DNA of 64,000 nt from Lactobacillus sp. YT155 (GTDB lineage: Bacteria > Bacillota > Bacilli > Lactobacillales > Lactobacillaceae). Made by a program: the position numbers and the translations under genes. Positions 1-8,020 of the stretch are shown here, in pieces (within the stretch, counting starts at the first letter, position 1; each line of letters starts with the position of its first letter). The notes under the pieces are model-generated. The model saw only the letters and a list, made by a program, of their open reading frames with translations, did not search any database and was not told the DNA's origin. The stretch spans positions 62,001-126,000 of the forward strand of contig NZ_JAUKWP010000001.1 of the NCBI RefSeq assembly GCF_030504545.1, given 5' to 3'.

Positions 1-54
1 GCCATCATCATCTAAGATTGTGCCATCCATATCAAAAAAAATATATTTAATCAT
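1..54 (-). CDS. HAD-superfamily hydrolase, N-terminal fragment
   Basis: Only the first 18 codons are in the window; the rest lies beyond the left edge. They read from an ATG at 54 and contain the HAD motif I signature FFDMDGT, in which the first Asp is the phospho-acceptor nucleophile and the second the general acid. A good ribosome site (GAGGGAG) lies about seven bases upstream. HAD enzymes are mostly cytosolic phosphatases. Neither the cap type nor the substrate can be read from this fragment. Confidence 0.75.
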   Translation of the reverse strand, partial: MIKYIFFDMDGTILDDDG

Positions 55-86
55 CTGATACTCCCTCACTTTATAATCATTAATTC

Positions 87-117
87 ATTATAAACTATGA
101 AACGCCTTCCTTGTCAA
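87..117 (-). promoter_or_regulatory. Candidate promoter of the HAD gene
   Basis: On the minus strand a TTGACA (117-112) is followed by TTTATAAT. Using TTTATA as -10 gives a 17-base spacer and TATAAT (92-87) gives 19. It lies directly after the terminator of the copper operon. Confidence 0.55.
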
Positions 118-145
118 AATAAAAAAGAACTCCCAAGAGTTCTTT
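117..145 (-). terminator. Terminator of the copper operon
   Basis: A perfect nine-base stem AAAGAACTC/GAGTTCTTT with a four-base loop (124-145) is followed on the minus strand by a T-rich run. It begins inside the stop codon of the copper ATPase. Confidence 0.85.
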
Positions 146-2057
146 AATCATCAGCAATTTTTGTTTTGTTTAATAGCAAGGACGATCCCACAACTGAAAT
201 AGAACTAAAGGCCATGGCTAATCCTGCTAGTTCTGGACTCAAAGTAATTCCCCAGACACTGAATAATCCAGCAGCGACGGGAATTCCAATTACGTTATAA
301 ATCAAAGCCCAGAAAAGATTTAGCTTGATTCGATTGAATGTTTTTTTACTCATATCAATCGCACGAACTACTCCCATCAAGTCGTTTTGAACTAATACAA
401 TCCCTCCCGACTCAATTGCAATGTCAGTTCCTGAACCCATCGCAATTCCGACATCTGCGGTACTCAATGCCGGTGCATCATTAATTCCGTCACCAACAAA
501 AGCAACTTTGTTTTGGGCTTGTAACGAGCTAATCTGATCAGCCTTATCTTGCGGCAAAACATCCGCAATAACTTGACTAATACCTACTTCTTGACCGATA
601 GCATCCGCAACTAATTGATTATCACCAGTTAACATTACCGGTTGTAAATCTCTTTTCTTCAAGGCGTTCATTGCCTTGAAAGCATTCTTTTTTGGTGCAT
701 CTTGAATAGCTATTAAGCCAATTATTTTTTGAGCTTTACCAACTAAAACAACTGTCTTGGCTTCAGCTTGCCAAGTATTCATTTGCTTTTTCATTTCATC
801 AGTTATTTGATAGTTTTCAATTAGTTTGTTATTACCAACAATTATTTCTTGCCCAGCTACTGTAGCTCTCACACCTTTTCCTTCAATAGCCGTGAATCCT
901 TCAACTGATTGAGTTTTAATAGCTAACTCTTTAGCTTTTTTGGTAATTGCTAGAGCCAGTGGATGCTCAGAGACTGCTTCTAAACTAGCGGCTACAGTTA
1001 GTACTTCTTTTTCATCACCATCTACGTTAGTAACCTTGGGTATACCTTCAGTAATGGTCCCTGTTTTGTCAAAGACAACAGTTTTTACATCATTAATGAC
1101 TTCCAAGACCTCACCATTTTTAATTAGAACACCCATTTTGGCACTACGAGCAGTTCCAACCATAATAGCCGTTGGTGTTGCTAGACCTAGAGCACATGGA
1201 CAGGCAATTACAATAACTGAAGTTGCATACAAGAGCGCATTAACAAACGTGTCGCCAACCAAAACATACCAAACGATAAAAGTTACTATCGCAATAATTA
1301 ACACGGCTGGAACGAAAATATTAGATATTTTGTCAGTTAGTTTTTGAATTGGTGCATGACTTGTTTGAGCTTTTTTTACTAATTCAACGATTTGAGAAAG
1401 CATTGTCTCTGAACCAATTTTTTCTACTTTGAAAACGAAAGTCCCATTCTTATTAATAGTTGATCCAATGACCTTATCGCCCATCGATTTCGTTACTGGC
1501 ATACTTTCACCGGTCACCATTGACTCATCAATAGTCGAACTACCTTCAGAAATCTCACCATCAACGGCAACTTTTTCTCCCGGTTTAACTCTCACCATGT
1601 CGCCAATTTTTATTTCTTCAAGTGGTACTTTTACAAATTCATTATTGCGAAGAACTTCGGCATCTTTGACTTGTAAATCCAGGAGCTTCTCGACTGCACT
1701 TGATGCATTATTCCGCATCTTTTCTTCTAACACCTGTCCCAATAAAACAAAGACGGTAATAAAAGCCGCACTTTCAAAAAAGACAGCCCGATGAGTAAAC
1801 ATTGCAAAGACACTATAGAAATAAGCTACCGCCGTTCCAATAGCAATCAAGGTATCCATGTTGGCGTTATGATTCTTGAAAGCTGCCCAACCACTCTTCC
1901 AGAAAGGAAAGGCACCAAAAATCATAATGATTGTTGTGGCAATAAAAGCTATCCAGTTATGTCCGGGCATCATCCAATTAAACAACATTCCAATCATTTG
2001 AATCATCATTGGAATCGACATAATTAGTGATAACCAAAATCTCTTTGTGTATGACAT
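144..2057 (-). CDS. copA: Copper-translocating P1B-type ATPase
   Basis: Integral membrane heavy-metal pump that exports Cu(I) using ATP. Visible motifs in order: a TGES actuator motif at about 182-185, the transmembrane metal-site motif CPC at 286-288 (ACPCALG), the phosphorylation motif DKTGT with Asp330, the P1B-specific HP dipeptide near 365 (SEHPLA), and the hinge motif GDGINDAP. At 637 residues it is shorter than typical CopA because it begins at the first membrane helix: no N-terminal CxxC metal-binding domain and no His-rich region of CopB type is present. Its ATG overlaps the stop of the cupredoxin gene by one base (TAATG), so the two are translationally coupled. The context with CopY and cop boxes supports copper rather than Zn or Cd as substrate. 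A copB name would also be defensible. Confidence 0.9.
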   Translation of the reverse strand: MSYTKRFWLSLIMSIPMMIQMIGMLFNWMMPGHNWIAFIATTIIMIFGAFPFWKSGWAAFKNHNANMDTLIAIGTAVAYFYSVFAMFTHRAVFFESAAFITVFVLLGQVLEEKMRNNASSAVEKLLDLQVKDAEVLRNNEFVKVPLEEIKIGDMVRVKPGEKVAVDGEISEGSSTIDESMVTGESMPVTKSMGDKVIGSTINKNGTFVFKVEKIGSETMLSQIVELVKKAQTSHAPIQKLTDKISNIFVPAVLIIAIVTFIVWYVLVGDTFVNALLYATSVIVIACPCALGLATPTAIMVGTARSAKMGVLIKNGEVLEVINDVKTVVFDKTGTITEGIPKVTNVDGDEKEVLTVAASLEAVSEHPLALAITKKAKELAIKTQSVEGFTAIEGKGVRATVAGQEIIVGNNKLIENYQITDEMKKQMNTWQAEAKTVVLVGKAQKIIGLIAIQDAPKKNAFKAMNALKKRDLQPVMLTGDNQLVADAIGQEVGISQVIADVLPQDKADQISSLQAQNKVAFVGDGINDAPALSTADVGIAMGSGTDIAIESGGIVLVQNDLMGVVRAIDMSKKTFNRIKLNLFWALIYNVIGIPVAAGLFSVWGITLSPELAGLAMAFSSISVVGSSLLLNKTKIADD

Positions 2058-2428
2058 TACTTAACAATAACCTTTCCGTGGAACATGTTCATTCCACATG
2101 CATAGTTGTATTCTCCAGCTTTACTGGTATCAATTTTGATAGCCGTCTTTTGCTTCTCAGGTAAGAATTGATTAATTCCAAAATCCTCAAAAACAACTTT
2201 TTCAAGACAGTTTGAAGGATCTTTGCGATCAAAAATCACTTCTGCCGGAACGTCTTTTTTCAAAACCACCGTATTGGGTGAATAACCACCATCGACCGTT
2301 ACTGTTACTTTTTGCATATTATCATTCATTGTTGCATCCACTTCTTTTTGTTCACGCTTGCCAAAGAACCACCAAGCGATGAAACCAATTAATAGAACAG
2401 CGATAATTACAGTTATTATTTTTATCAT
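2057..2428 (-). CDS. Membrane-anchored cupredoxin-domain protein
   Basis: A 123-residue protein with one N-terminal hydrophobic helix (about residues 3-22) followed by a small cupredoxin-like domain facing outside. The C-terminal region contains YNYACGMNMFHGKVIVK, where Cys, Met and His resemble a type-1 copper ligand set; a further Cys lies in SNCLEKV. It is the middle gene of copY-cupredoxin-ATPase, an arrangement known from other lactobacilli. Likely role (inference): a surface copper-binding protein or copper chaperone that hands metal to or takes it from the pump. An RBS of AAAAGGGGA type precedes the ATG. Confidence 0.75.
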   Translation of the reverse strand: MIKIITVIIAVLLIGFIAWWFFGKREQKEVDATMNDNMQKVTVTVDGGYSPNTVVLKKDVPAEVIFDRKDPSNCLEKVVFEDFGINQFLPEKQKTAIKIDTSKAGEYNYACGMNMFHGKVIVK

Positions 2429-2443
2429 TTTTTTATCCCCTTT

Positions 2444-2863
2444 TTAATTTTTAGGTAAACAATTACATGCTACTGTTTCCGGAGCAGTTTTAATTTTCTC
2501 ATTCAAAACTGTCTGCAATTCCTGAATATCAGCCTTACTCATAGGAACTTGCTTAGCTAAATCGATAACCAAACTTCCTTTTTTCATGTCGCAAATACTG
2601 GCAAAAACATCACTGGCAGCATTTTCTGTCATCTGATCTTCTGAAACAGTTGCCTGATATAAATATTTATTTTGAACTTTTTTGGTCATCAATAAGTTCT
2701 TTTTTACCAAACGTCCCAACAAAGTCTTGATAGTTGAATCACCCCAGGACTTCTTCTTCTGTAATAGTTCAATCACTTGATTACTATAGGCTTCTTGCAG
2801 TGTCCAAACAATACGCATTACTTCCCACTCGGAGGGAGAAATATTAGTTTTTACGGTTGTCAA
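2444..2863 (-). CDS. copY: CopY/TcrY-family copper-responsive repressor
   Basis: A 139-residue winged-helix repressor of the BlaI/MecI/CopY class. The N-terminal DNA-binding domain (about 8-75) shows the family sequence SEWEVMRIVW and DSTIKTLLGRLVKK. CopY proteins sense Cu(I)/Zn(II) through a C-terminal CxCx4CxC motif. Here only one CxC is present (ACNCLPKN at the very end) plus an isolated Cys in the middle, so metal sensing may differ from the enterococcal model. The start is TTG, chosen because GAGGTGG lies four bases upstream; the first in-frame ATG would remove part of the winged helix. It is the first gene of the operon and two cop boxes flank its promoter, so it is presumably autoregulated. 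Confidence 0.88.
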   Translation of the reverse strand: MTTVKTNISPSEWEVMRIVWTLQEAYSNQVIELLQKKKSWGDSTIKTLLGRLVKKNLLMTKKVQNKYLYQATVSEDQMTENAASDVFASICDMKKGSLVIDLAKQVPMSKADIQELQTVLNEKIKTAPETVACNCLPKN

Positions 2864-2884
2864 AATGCCACCTCAGCTTTCGTT

Positions 2885-2934
2885 TACATTTGTAACTTTA
2901 ACCATATAGTAATCTCTACGTTTACATTTGTCAA
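2885..2934 (-). promoter_or_regulatory. copY promoter with two cop boxes
   Basis: Minus-strand promoter TTGACA (2934-2929), 17-base spacer, TACTAT (2911-2906). Box 1, TACAAATGTA (2894-2885), matches the CopY operator consensus TACANNTGTA and lies downstream of the -10. Box 2, GACAAATGTA (2932-2923), overlaps the -35 with one mismatch. Binding at both sites would occlude RNA polymerase. Confidence 0.88.
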
Positions 2935-2944
2935 CGAAAAAGCA

Positions 2945-2972
2945 ATAAAAAAAACTAGACTCGAGTCTAGTT
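2945..2972 (-). terminator. Terminator of the betaine/choline transporter operon
   Basis: A perfect inverted repeat ACTAGACTC/GAGTCTAGT (2954-2971) includes the TAG stop of the transporter gene and is followed on the minus strand by eight T residues. Confidence 0.85.
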
Positions 2973-4484
2973 ATCTTTTAAAAGTCCATGTTTAATCAAG
3001 TATTCACGTGCCACAACCGCGGCAGATTTATGCTTAACAGTTACTTCGTAATTCATTTCTTGCATGTCTTTAGTTGAAATTTTATTAGCCAGTTTATTCA
3101 AACTTTTAACAATCTTAGGATACTTGGTAGCAAAACTGGTCTTCATTAATGGAGCTCCTTGATAAGGAGGAAAGAATGAGTCAGCATCTTTTAGAACGAC
3201 TAGTCCATATTTCTTAATTTGAGCATCAGTTGTATAAGAGTTGGTAACATCAACATGACCATTATTTACAGCTTCATATCTTAATGATGGTTCCATGACT
3301 TTAACGTCTGCAAAATTAAAATGATATTTCTGATTTAGCCCAGCATATCCATCCGATTGCTTTAAGAAATCAGCATCAAAGGCCGCACGAAACTGCGGAT
3401 GCTTAATTAAATCTGCGATATTTTTGAGACCATATCTTTGGGCTGTTTCTTTAGTTACAGCAAGTCCATAACCATTTTGATAACTCATTGGTTTGAGATA
3501 AGTCATCTTATATTCAATTCCCAAATCTTTTTTTGCATCACGATAAGCAGCTTCTTTATCATGGTTAACAGTTGAGTTCCCACTAATTAATGATTCCAAA
3601 ACTGTTCCTGTAAATTCAGGATAGATATCAATATTTCCTTTTTGTAGTGCTCTAAATAAGAACGTTGTTCCACCAAAGTTATTTTTTAGCTCTACTTTGA
3701 TATCAGGATCTTCTTGATTAATCAAATCTTTGTACATATTAATGAGAATTTCTGGTTCACTACCCATTTTCCCAGCGATTGTAATTGTTTCTTTATCATT
3801 TTCACGCCAAACTTGATAACTGGTAAATCCACCAACTAATATCATTAGCGTTGCTAGCCCTAAGAGTAATTTCTTGATGGAAACTTTTGATAATAAATCA
3901 ATTAAGAAACTTGCAATCAATGCGAGAGCAGCTGATAACAGTGCCCCGGTGAGTAGAGCATTATTATCGTTTGTCTGAATCCCTAAGATTATGTAAGTTC
4001 CTAATCCTCCACCACCAATCAAAGCGGCTAAAGTTGCAGTCCCAATTATCATAACTGCAGCAATTCGAATTCCCGAAATAATCATTGGCATAGCAAGCGG
4101 TAATTGAATCTTAAAAAGTTTGAACCGGCGAGATAAGCCAAATGCATCTGCCGCTTCATTTAGCAATGGGTCAATTTCTTGGAATCCAGAATACGTATTT
4201 TGAAAAACTGGCATAATTGCATACATAACCAATGCAATTATTGCTGGAACTTTACCAATTCCTACAAAAGGAATCAATATTCCTAAAATTGCTAAACTTG
4301 GAATCGTTTGGATCATTCCTGCAACTTGTAGAACACCTTTGCCGATTCCGGGATGATCCATCAAAATAATTGCTAAAGGAATAGCAATTAGCATTGTAAT
4401 CATCATTGCCAATAAAGAGGTTTGAATATGTTGCCATAATGCACTAATAATTTCGTTACTATTTTCATTTAAATAATTAATCAT
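2967..4484 (-). CDS. Fused permease/substrate-binding protein of a glycine betaine/carnitine/choline ABC importer
   Basis: A 505-residue fusion. Residues 1 to about 215 form the membrane permease (five or six helices, with the EAA-type loop ADAFGLSRRFKLFKIQLPLAMP). Residues from about 235 form an OpuAC-type binding domain facing outside, starting TITIAGKMGSEPEILINMYKDL. The layout matches the lactic acid bacterial ChoS/OpuABC type, where two receptors are tethered to the pore. It imports compatible solutes for osmoprotection. The ATG overlaps the stop of the ATPase gene by one base (TAATG), so the two are coupled. Specificity (betaine, choline or carnitine) cannot be decided from sequence. 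Confidence 0.88.
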   Translation of the reverse strand: MINYLNENSNEIISALWQHIQTSLLAMMITMLIAIPLAIILMDHPGIGKGVLQVAGMIQTIPSLAILGILIPFVGIGKVPAIIALVMYAIMPVFQNTYSGFQEIDPLLNEAADAFGLSRRFKLFKIQLPLAMPMIISGIRIAAVMIIGTATLAALIGGGGLGTYIILGIQTNDNNALLTGALLSAALALIASFLIDLLSKVSIKKLLLGLATLMILVGGFTSYQVWRENDKETITIAGKMGSEPEILINMYKDLINQEDPDIKVELKNNFGGTTFLFRALQKGNIDIYPEFTGTVLESLISGNSTVNHDKEAAYRDAKKDLGIEYKMTYLKPMSYQNGYGLAVTKETAQRYGLKNIADLIKHPQFRAAFDADFLKQSDGYAGLNQKYHFNFADVKVMEPSLRYEAVNNGHVDVTNSYTTDAQIKKYGLVVLKDADSFFPPYQGAPLMKTSFATKYPKIVKSLNKLANKISTKDMQEMNYEVTVKHKSAAVVAREYLIKHGLLKDN

Positions 4485-5413
4485 TATTCAACCTCCTTTA
4501 ATGAGGCTAAATAAACGACTAGATCTTCTGACGTTAAGATATGGCCTTCGACGTTAATTAACTTCTCAGAATCAAGCTTAATTCGATCAGCCCATTGGAA
4601 GATAGTGTCGGTTGTCTGCATAACTTCCGCATCAACCGTATACACTTCACCAAATCCTTTAGCCAAAACACTCCCTAGAAAATGAGCTTGTTCATGGTCA
4701 TCTTCAAAGAACTTCTTCACGAATTCATTTTCAGGATTAGCCAAGATTTCTCTAGTAGTGCCAACTTGTTGCAGCTGACCATTATGAATGATTGCCATTC
4801 GATCAGCAATCTTAATGGCTTCTTGCATATCATGAGTCACAAAAACAAATGTTGTTCCCAACTCTTTATGCAACTTCAATACTAGATCCTGTAATTGTCG
4901 CTTAGAGATTGGATCTAGTGCACTAAAAGGCTCATCCATCAAAACGATATCAGGACTCGAACAGAGTGCTCTGACAATTCCAATTCTTTGAGCTTCGCCG
5001 CCGGATAATTCACTAGGCATTTTATGTAGGCAAATATCCGGATTTAATCCAACTAACTTCATTAATTCTGATACTCTGGCAGTTCTTTTATCCAAATCCC
5101 AGCCCTGTGCTTCTAATTGAATGGCAGCATTTTGTGCAACTGTCATATTAGGAAATAGCGCGCTATCTTGTAAAACATAGCCAATATTCTGTCGACTCTT
5201 TTGAATGTCCATTTGACGAATGTCGACACCATCAATTTCAACGGTTCCTTGACTCGGATCATTTAACCGATTAATCATTTTTAATAGTGTTGTTTTTCCC
5301 GAACCAGAAGGTCCAACCAACACAAAAAGCTCACCAGATTCGATGGTGAGATTAAGGTTTTTTAAAGCTAAATTATCCGCATAGCGCTTGGTAATATCGT
5401 TAAAGCGTATCAA
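4484..5413 (-). CDS. Glycine betaine/carnitine/choline ABC importer, ATP-binding subunit
   Basis: ABC ATPase partner of the fused permease (ChoQ/OpuCA type). Walker A GPSGSGKTT at 34-42, signature LSGGE at 136-140, Walker B IVLMDE at 156-161 and the H-loop in FVTHD are all intact. At 309 residues it is shorter than OpuCA/OpuAA proteins with two complete CBS domains; the last 60 residues are not an obvious CBS pair, so the ionic-strength sensor of OpuA may be missing. The start is the TTG at 5413, because AAGGGGA lies six bases upstream and translation then begins MIRFNDITKRY; a longer reading from an upstream TTG has no suitable ribosome site. Confidence 0.87.
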   Translation of the reverse strand: MIRFNDITKRYADNLALKNLNLTIESGELFVLVGPSGSGKTTLLKMINRLNDPSQGTVEIDGVDIRQMDIQKSRQNIGYVLQDSALFPNMTVAQNAAIQLEAQGWDLDKRTARVSELMKLVGLNPDICLHKMPSELSGGEAQRIGIVRALCSSPDIVLMDEPFSALDPISKRQLQDLVLKLHKELGTTFVFVTHDMQEAIKIADRMAIIHNGQLQQVGTTREILANPENEFVKKFFEDDHEQAHFLGSVLAKGFGEVYTVDAEVMQTTDTIFQWADRIKLDSEKLINVEGHILTSEDLVVYLASLKEVE

Positions 5414-5475
5414 ACTACTTCCCCTTACATCCCTCAAAATTCTATCTAAGTTCTTTGATTGTAACCTTTAGCAAA

Positions 5476-5506
5476 ATCTTACACAAGATTAACGAATTAT
5501 TGTCAA
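5476..5506 (-). promoter_or_regulatory. Candidate promoter of the osmolyte transporter
   Basis: Minus strand TTGACA (5506-5501) and TAAGAT (5481-5476) with a long 19-base spacer, about 65 bases upstream of the start codon. A suboptimal spacer would suit a stress-adjusted promoter, but that is inference. Confidence 0.5.
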
Positions 5507-5534
5507 CATTTAGAAATATATTATTCATTTTTGA

Positions 5535-5903
5535 CTAATTCATTTTAATTGAATGTATCTTACTAAAGGCTACATAGTCATTCTCAAGATACATTCCTTT
5601 ATTGTCATAACTTAAAATATGTCCACTAACAGGTGTAGGAACTATTCGATTATTATCAAGATCTTTTAATTCTACTGTAACAATTACTTGTTTCTTTATA
5701 GCTTCGGCAATTGTTTTTGAGATTTCTAGTTCATTCATCTCACGATTGCGCACGTAATTAATCAGTTCATCTTCAATCTGATATTTTTTGGCTACGGCAA
5801 CAGTATGATCTGACAAATAAAATCCCTGCCACTTCATCATGCCACGATCCTGGTATTCCTTAAAAAACCGAACTACCAAATTAGGATCATACTCATCATT
5901 CAT
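5535..5903 (-). CDS. YolD-like protein
   Basis: A 122-residue cytosolic protein of the YolD-like family, which is regularly encoded next to Y-family polymerases of the UvrX/UmuC type in Firmicutes and has been proposed as a UmuD functional counterpart. It contains the family-like segment FFKEYQDRGMMKWQGFYLSDHT at its start. The start is the ATG at 5903, inside the end of the polymerase gene (eight-base overlap), with AGGGGGA seven bases upstream. A longer frame exists, but its first codons belong to the polymerase coding end. Same transcript as the polymerase, hence under LexA control. Confidence 0.8.
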   Translation of the reverse strand: MNDEYDPNLVVRFFKEYQDRGMMKWQGFYLSDHTVAVAKKYQIEDELINYVRNREMNELEISKTIAEAIKKQVIVTVELKDLDNNRIVPTPVSGHILSYDNKGMYLENDYVAFSKIHSIKMN

Positions 5904-7197
5904 AAGCATTTCCCCCTGCATGTCCACCAACTAAGCCAGCTCTTTTAATAGCAGTAGCGCCTTTTTGCTTACTTGCCAATTTCACTACCGAAGTAAAGCC
6001 ATATTTCTTTCGAATTTCATCAACCGTCGTATCCAAAATTTTTAATTTGTGATTGTTATTATCTTGATCGAACAAATCTAGTTGCTCATATTTATCCGGT
6101 GATAAATTCCCACATGATAAATTAAGATAACGAATCGGATCTTTTTGCCATTTTTCTTCAAATATCTGAATAACGTATCGTTTAAGATCACTATTTCGAT
6201 TAGTTGGATCAATCTTCATAGTTTTTTGAAATCCCGAAGTACTCTTTTGACCATGATTTTGTGCATTATAAACTCCTAAACTGACACTTCCAGCTAAAAC
6301 ATGATGTGAACGTAATCTAGCAGCTACTTGCTCTGCCAACTCTTTGATTACAATTTCAATTTCTTTCTTGTTACGGTATGTCTTTGGTAACACTTGGCTA
6401 TTGCCGTATGACTTATCCTTTGGTTGATATTTATTCTTGATAATTGAACGGTCAATTCCCCAAGATAATGCAAACAGCTGTGAACCCATTTTGCCGAATT
6501 TCTGCTTCAACAAATAGGGATTATAGTGGGCCAAATCATAAATCGAATTCATTCCTAAGTTTTGTAATTTTTCCGCCGTTCTATGACCAATTGACCAGAC
6601 GGAAGATAAATCTGTGACTGGCCACAATTTATCTGGAACATCTTCATAGTGCCATTGAGCGATTAAACTATGATTGTGTTTAGCTTCCAAATCTAATGCC
6701 AATTTAGCTAGCATTGGATTATCGCCAATCCCCACTGTCAAATAGATTCCTGTTTCTTTTCGAACTTCAATTTGAATCTTTCGAGCCACTTCATAAGGAT
6801 TATCACCAAATAATTTCCAACTACTAGTCAGATCCAACATTGACTCATCAATTGAATACGGATGAATATCGATTGGTGCAACATACTTTTCAAAAATATC
6901 TTTAATTTGTAAATTAACTTTGATATACAAGTTCATTCGTGGTGGAACTACCATCAGACGATCATCGTCAATCGGAACATCTTTAGCTCTCGAAACATTA
7001 CTAATACCAAATAGTTTTTTCGCCATGGGGCTGGCTGCTAGTACTAAACCACTCCCCGTATTATCTGTCGCTGACATCACCACTAAAATCGTTGTCAATG
7101 GGTTTTTGCCTCTGACAGCACATTCAACCGACGCAAAAAAGCTTTTACTGTCAATCATAAAAACTACTCTTCTTGGTTCGTGTCGATAATCATACAT
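5896..7197 (-). CDS. Y-family translesion DNA polymerase (UmuC/UvrX type)
   Basis: Error-prone bypass polymerase that copies damaged templates. The palm domain starts near residue 12: FMIDSKSFFASVE carries the first catalytic Asp (16), and HPYSIDESMLD carries Asp117/Glu118. A thumb region with helix-hairpin-helix character (about 170-230, including WSIGHRTAEKLQNLGM) and a little-finger domain follow. Length 433 residues is normal for the family. The start is the ATG at 7197, preceded by GGGAG at six to seven bases; an upstream GTG frame lacks a ribosome site of its own. A LexA box lies in the promoter spacer. The downstream YolD gene overlaps its end. Confidence 0.9.
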   Translation of the reverse strand: MYDYRHEPRRVVFMIDSKSFFASVECAVRGKNPLTTILVVMSATDNTGSGLVLAASPMAKKLFGISNVSRAKDVPIDDDRLMVVPPRMNLYIKVNLQIKDIFEKYVAPIDIHPYSIDESMLDLTSSWKLFGDNPYEVARKIQIEVRKETGIYLTVGIGDNPMLAKLALDLEAKHNHSLIAQWHYEDVPDKLWPVTDLSSVWSIGHRTAEKLQNLGMNSIYDLAHYNPYLLKQKFGKMGSQLFALSWGIDRSIIKNKYQPKDKSYGNSQVLPKTYRNKKEIEIVIKELAEQVAARLRSHHVLAGSVSLGVYNAQNHGQKSTSGFQKTMKIDPTNRNSDLKRYVIQIFEEKWQKDPIRYLNLSCGNLSPDKYEQLDLFDQDNNNHKLKILDTTVDEIRKKYGFTSVVKLASKQKGATAIKRAGLVGGHAGGNAYE

Positions 7198-7227
7198 TGC
7201 TAAATCTCCCACAATTTATTGACTCTA

Positions 7228-7257
7228 ATTATACGAACATACGTTCGTGATTGTCAA
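7228..7257 (-). promoter_or_regulatory. SOS promoter with perfect LexA box
   Basis: Minus strand TTGACA (7257-7252) and TATAAT (7233-7228) with an 18-base spacer. Inside the spacer, CGAACGTATGTTCG (7247-7234) matches the Gram-positive LexA/DinR consensus CGAACRNRYGTTCG. LexA bound here would block both promoter elements. Confidence 0.93.
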
Positions 7258-7275
7258 TAAAAATTATTAGCAAAA

Positions 7276-7304
7276 TAAAAAAATCTCAACTAAATTGTTG
7301 AGAT
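7276..7304 (-). terminator. Terminator after racD
   Basis: Stem ATCTCAAC/GTTGAGAT with a six-base loop (7283-7304), followed on the minus strand by seven T residues. It overlaps the racD stop codon. Confidence 0.85.
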
Positions 7305-8017
7305 TAAATCTTTTGTGTTTGTTTAATTGTGGCGTTAACTAATTCCGCTTGGGCATCAATGATAGGAATTCCTAACTCATCATTACCCAGAGGTTCACGC
7401 TGCTGTGCTAATGATAATTCAGTACATCCCAAAATAATTGCATCGCAGTCAGTTTGTTGTTTCATTTCCTGTAAAATATGATGATATTTTTGAGCAGGAA
7501 CTTGATTTTTACCTTTAATATCTTGGAAAATTAAATCCATTGTTTGCTCTTGAATCTGACTAGTAGGTTTTACTACTTCATAACCTAACTCTTCTAACTC
7601 TCGATCATAAATACCGTCGGTAACAGTCCCATTAGTTCCTAAAATTCCAACTTTTTTAACCCTTGGATATTGTTTTTGAATACTTTGAACCGTTAATCTT
7701 GGCATATGTAAAATTGGAATATCAGTTTCTTTTTGTAAGTCTTCATAGAAATAGTGGGCCGTATTACAAGCAATGACAAAGAAATCAGGTTTCAACAAAC
7801 TCTGTTGCTGAATATCTTCAACTAAATCATTCAATGGACTAGGTTGATTGTGATCCATTAAATACGCTGAACGATCCGGAATACTAGCATGATTCACTAT
7901 AATGTAATTCAAATAATCCTGGTCTTTTTTGGCCGGAGTTTTCTCATTTAACAACTGTACAAAACTCTCTGTAGCAGCAGTACCCATACCGCCTAAAACG
8001 GTGAAAAAGTTCTTCAT
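7304..8017 (-). CDS. racD: Aspartate/glutamate racemase family protein, probable aspartate racemase
   Basis: A 237-residue cytosolic, PLP-independent amino-acid racemase. Both catalytic Cys motifs are present: CNTAH with Cys84 and GCTEL with Cys198. The gene starts three bases after the stop of a D-aspartate ligase gene and carries its own AAGGATAGG-type ribosome site. By analogy with the known racD-aslA pair of lactococci and enterococci, it would convert L-Asp to D-Asp for the peptidoglycan cross-bridge. The sequence family also includes glutamate and broad-specificity racemases, so the aspartate assignment rests on context. Confidence 0.83.
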   Translation of the reverse strand: MKNFFTVLGGMGTAATESFVQLLNEKTPAKKDQDYLNYIIVNHASIPDRSAYLMDHNQPSPLNDLVEDIQQQSLLKPDFFVIACNTAHYFYEDLQKETDIPILHMPRLTVQSIQKQYPRVKKVGILGTNGTVTDGIYDRELEELGYEVVKPTSQIQEQTMDLIFQDIKGKNQVPAQKYHHILQEMKQQTDCDAIILGCTELSLAQQREPLGNDELGIPIIDAQAELVNATIKQTQKI

Positions 8018-8020
8018 AAC

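Noticed and set aside
940..1794. Two plus-strand open frames opposite the copper ATPase
   Set aside because: Antisense shadows of a well-supported P-type ATPase; hydrophobic composition mirrors the membrane helices.
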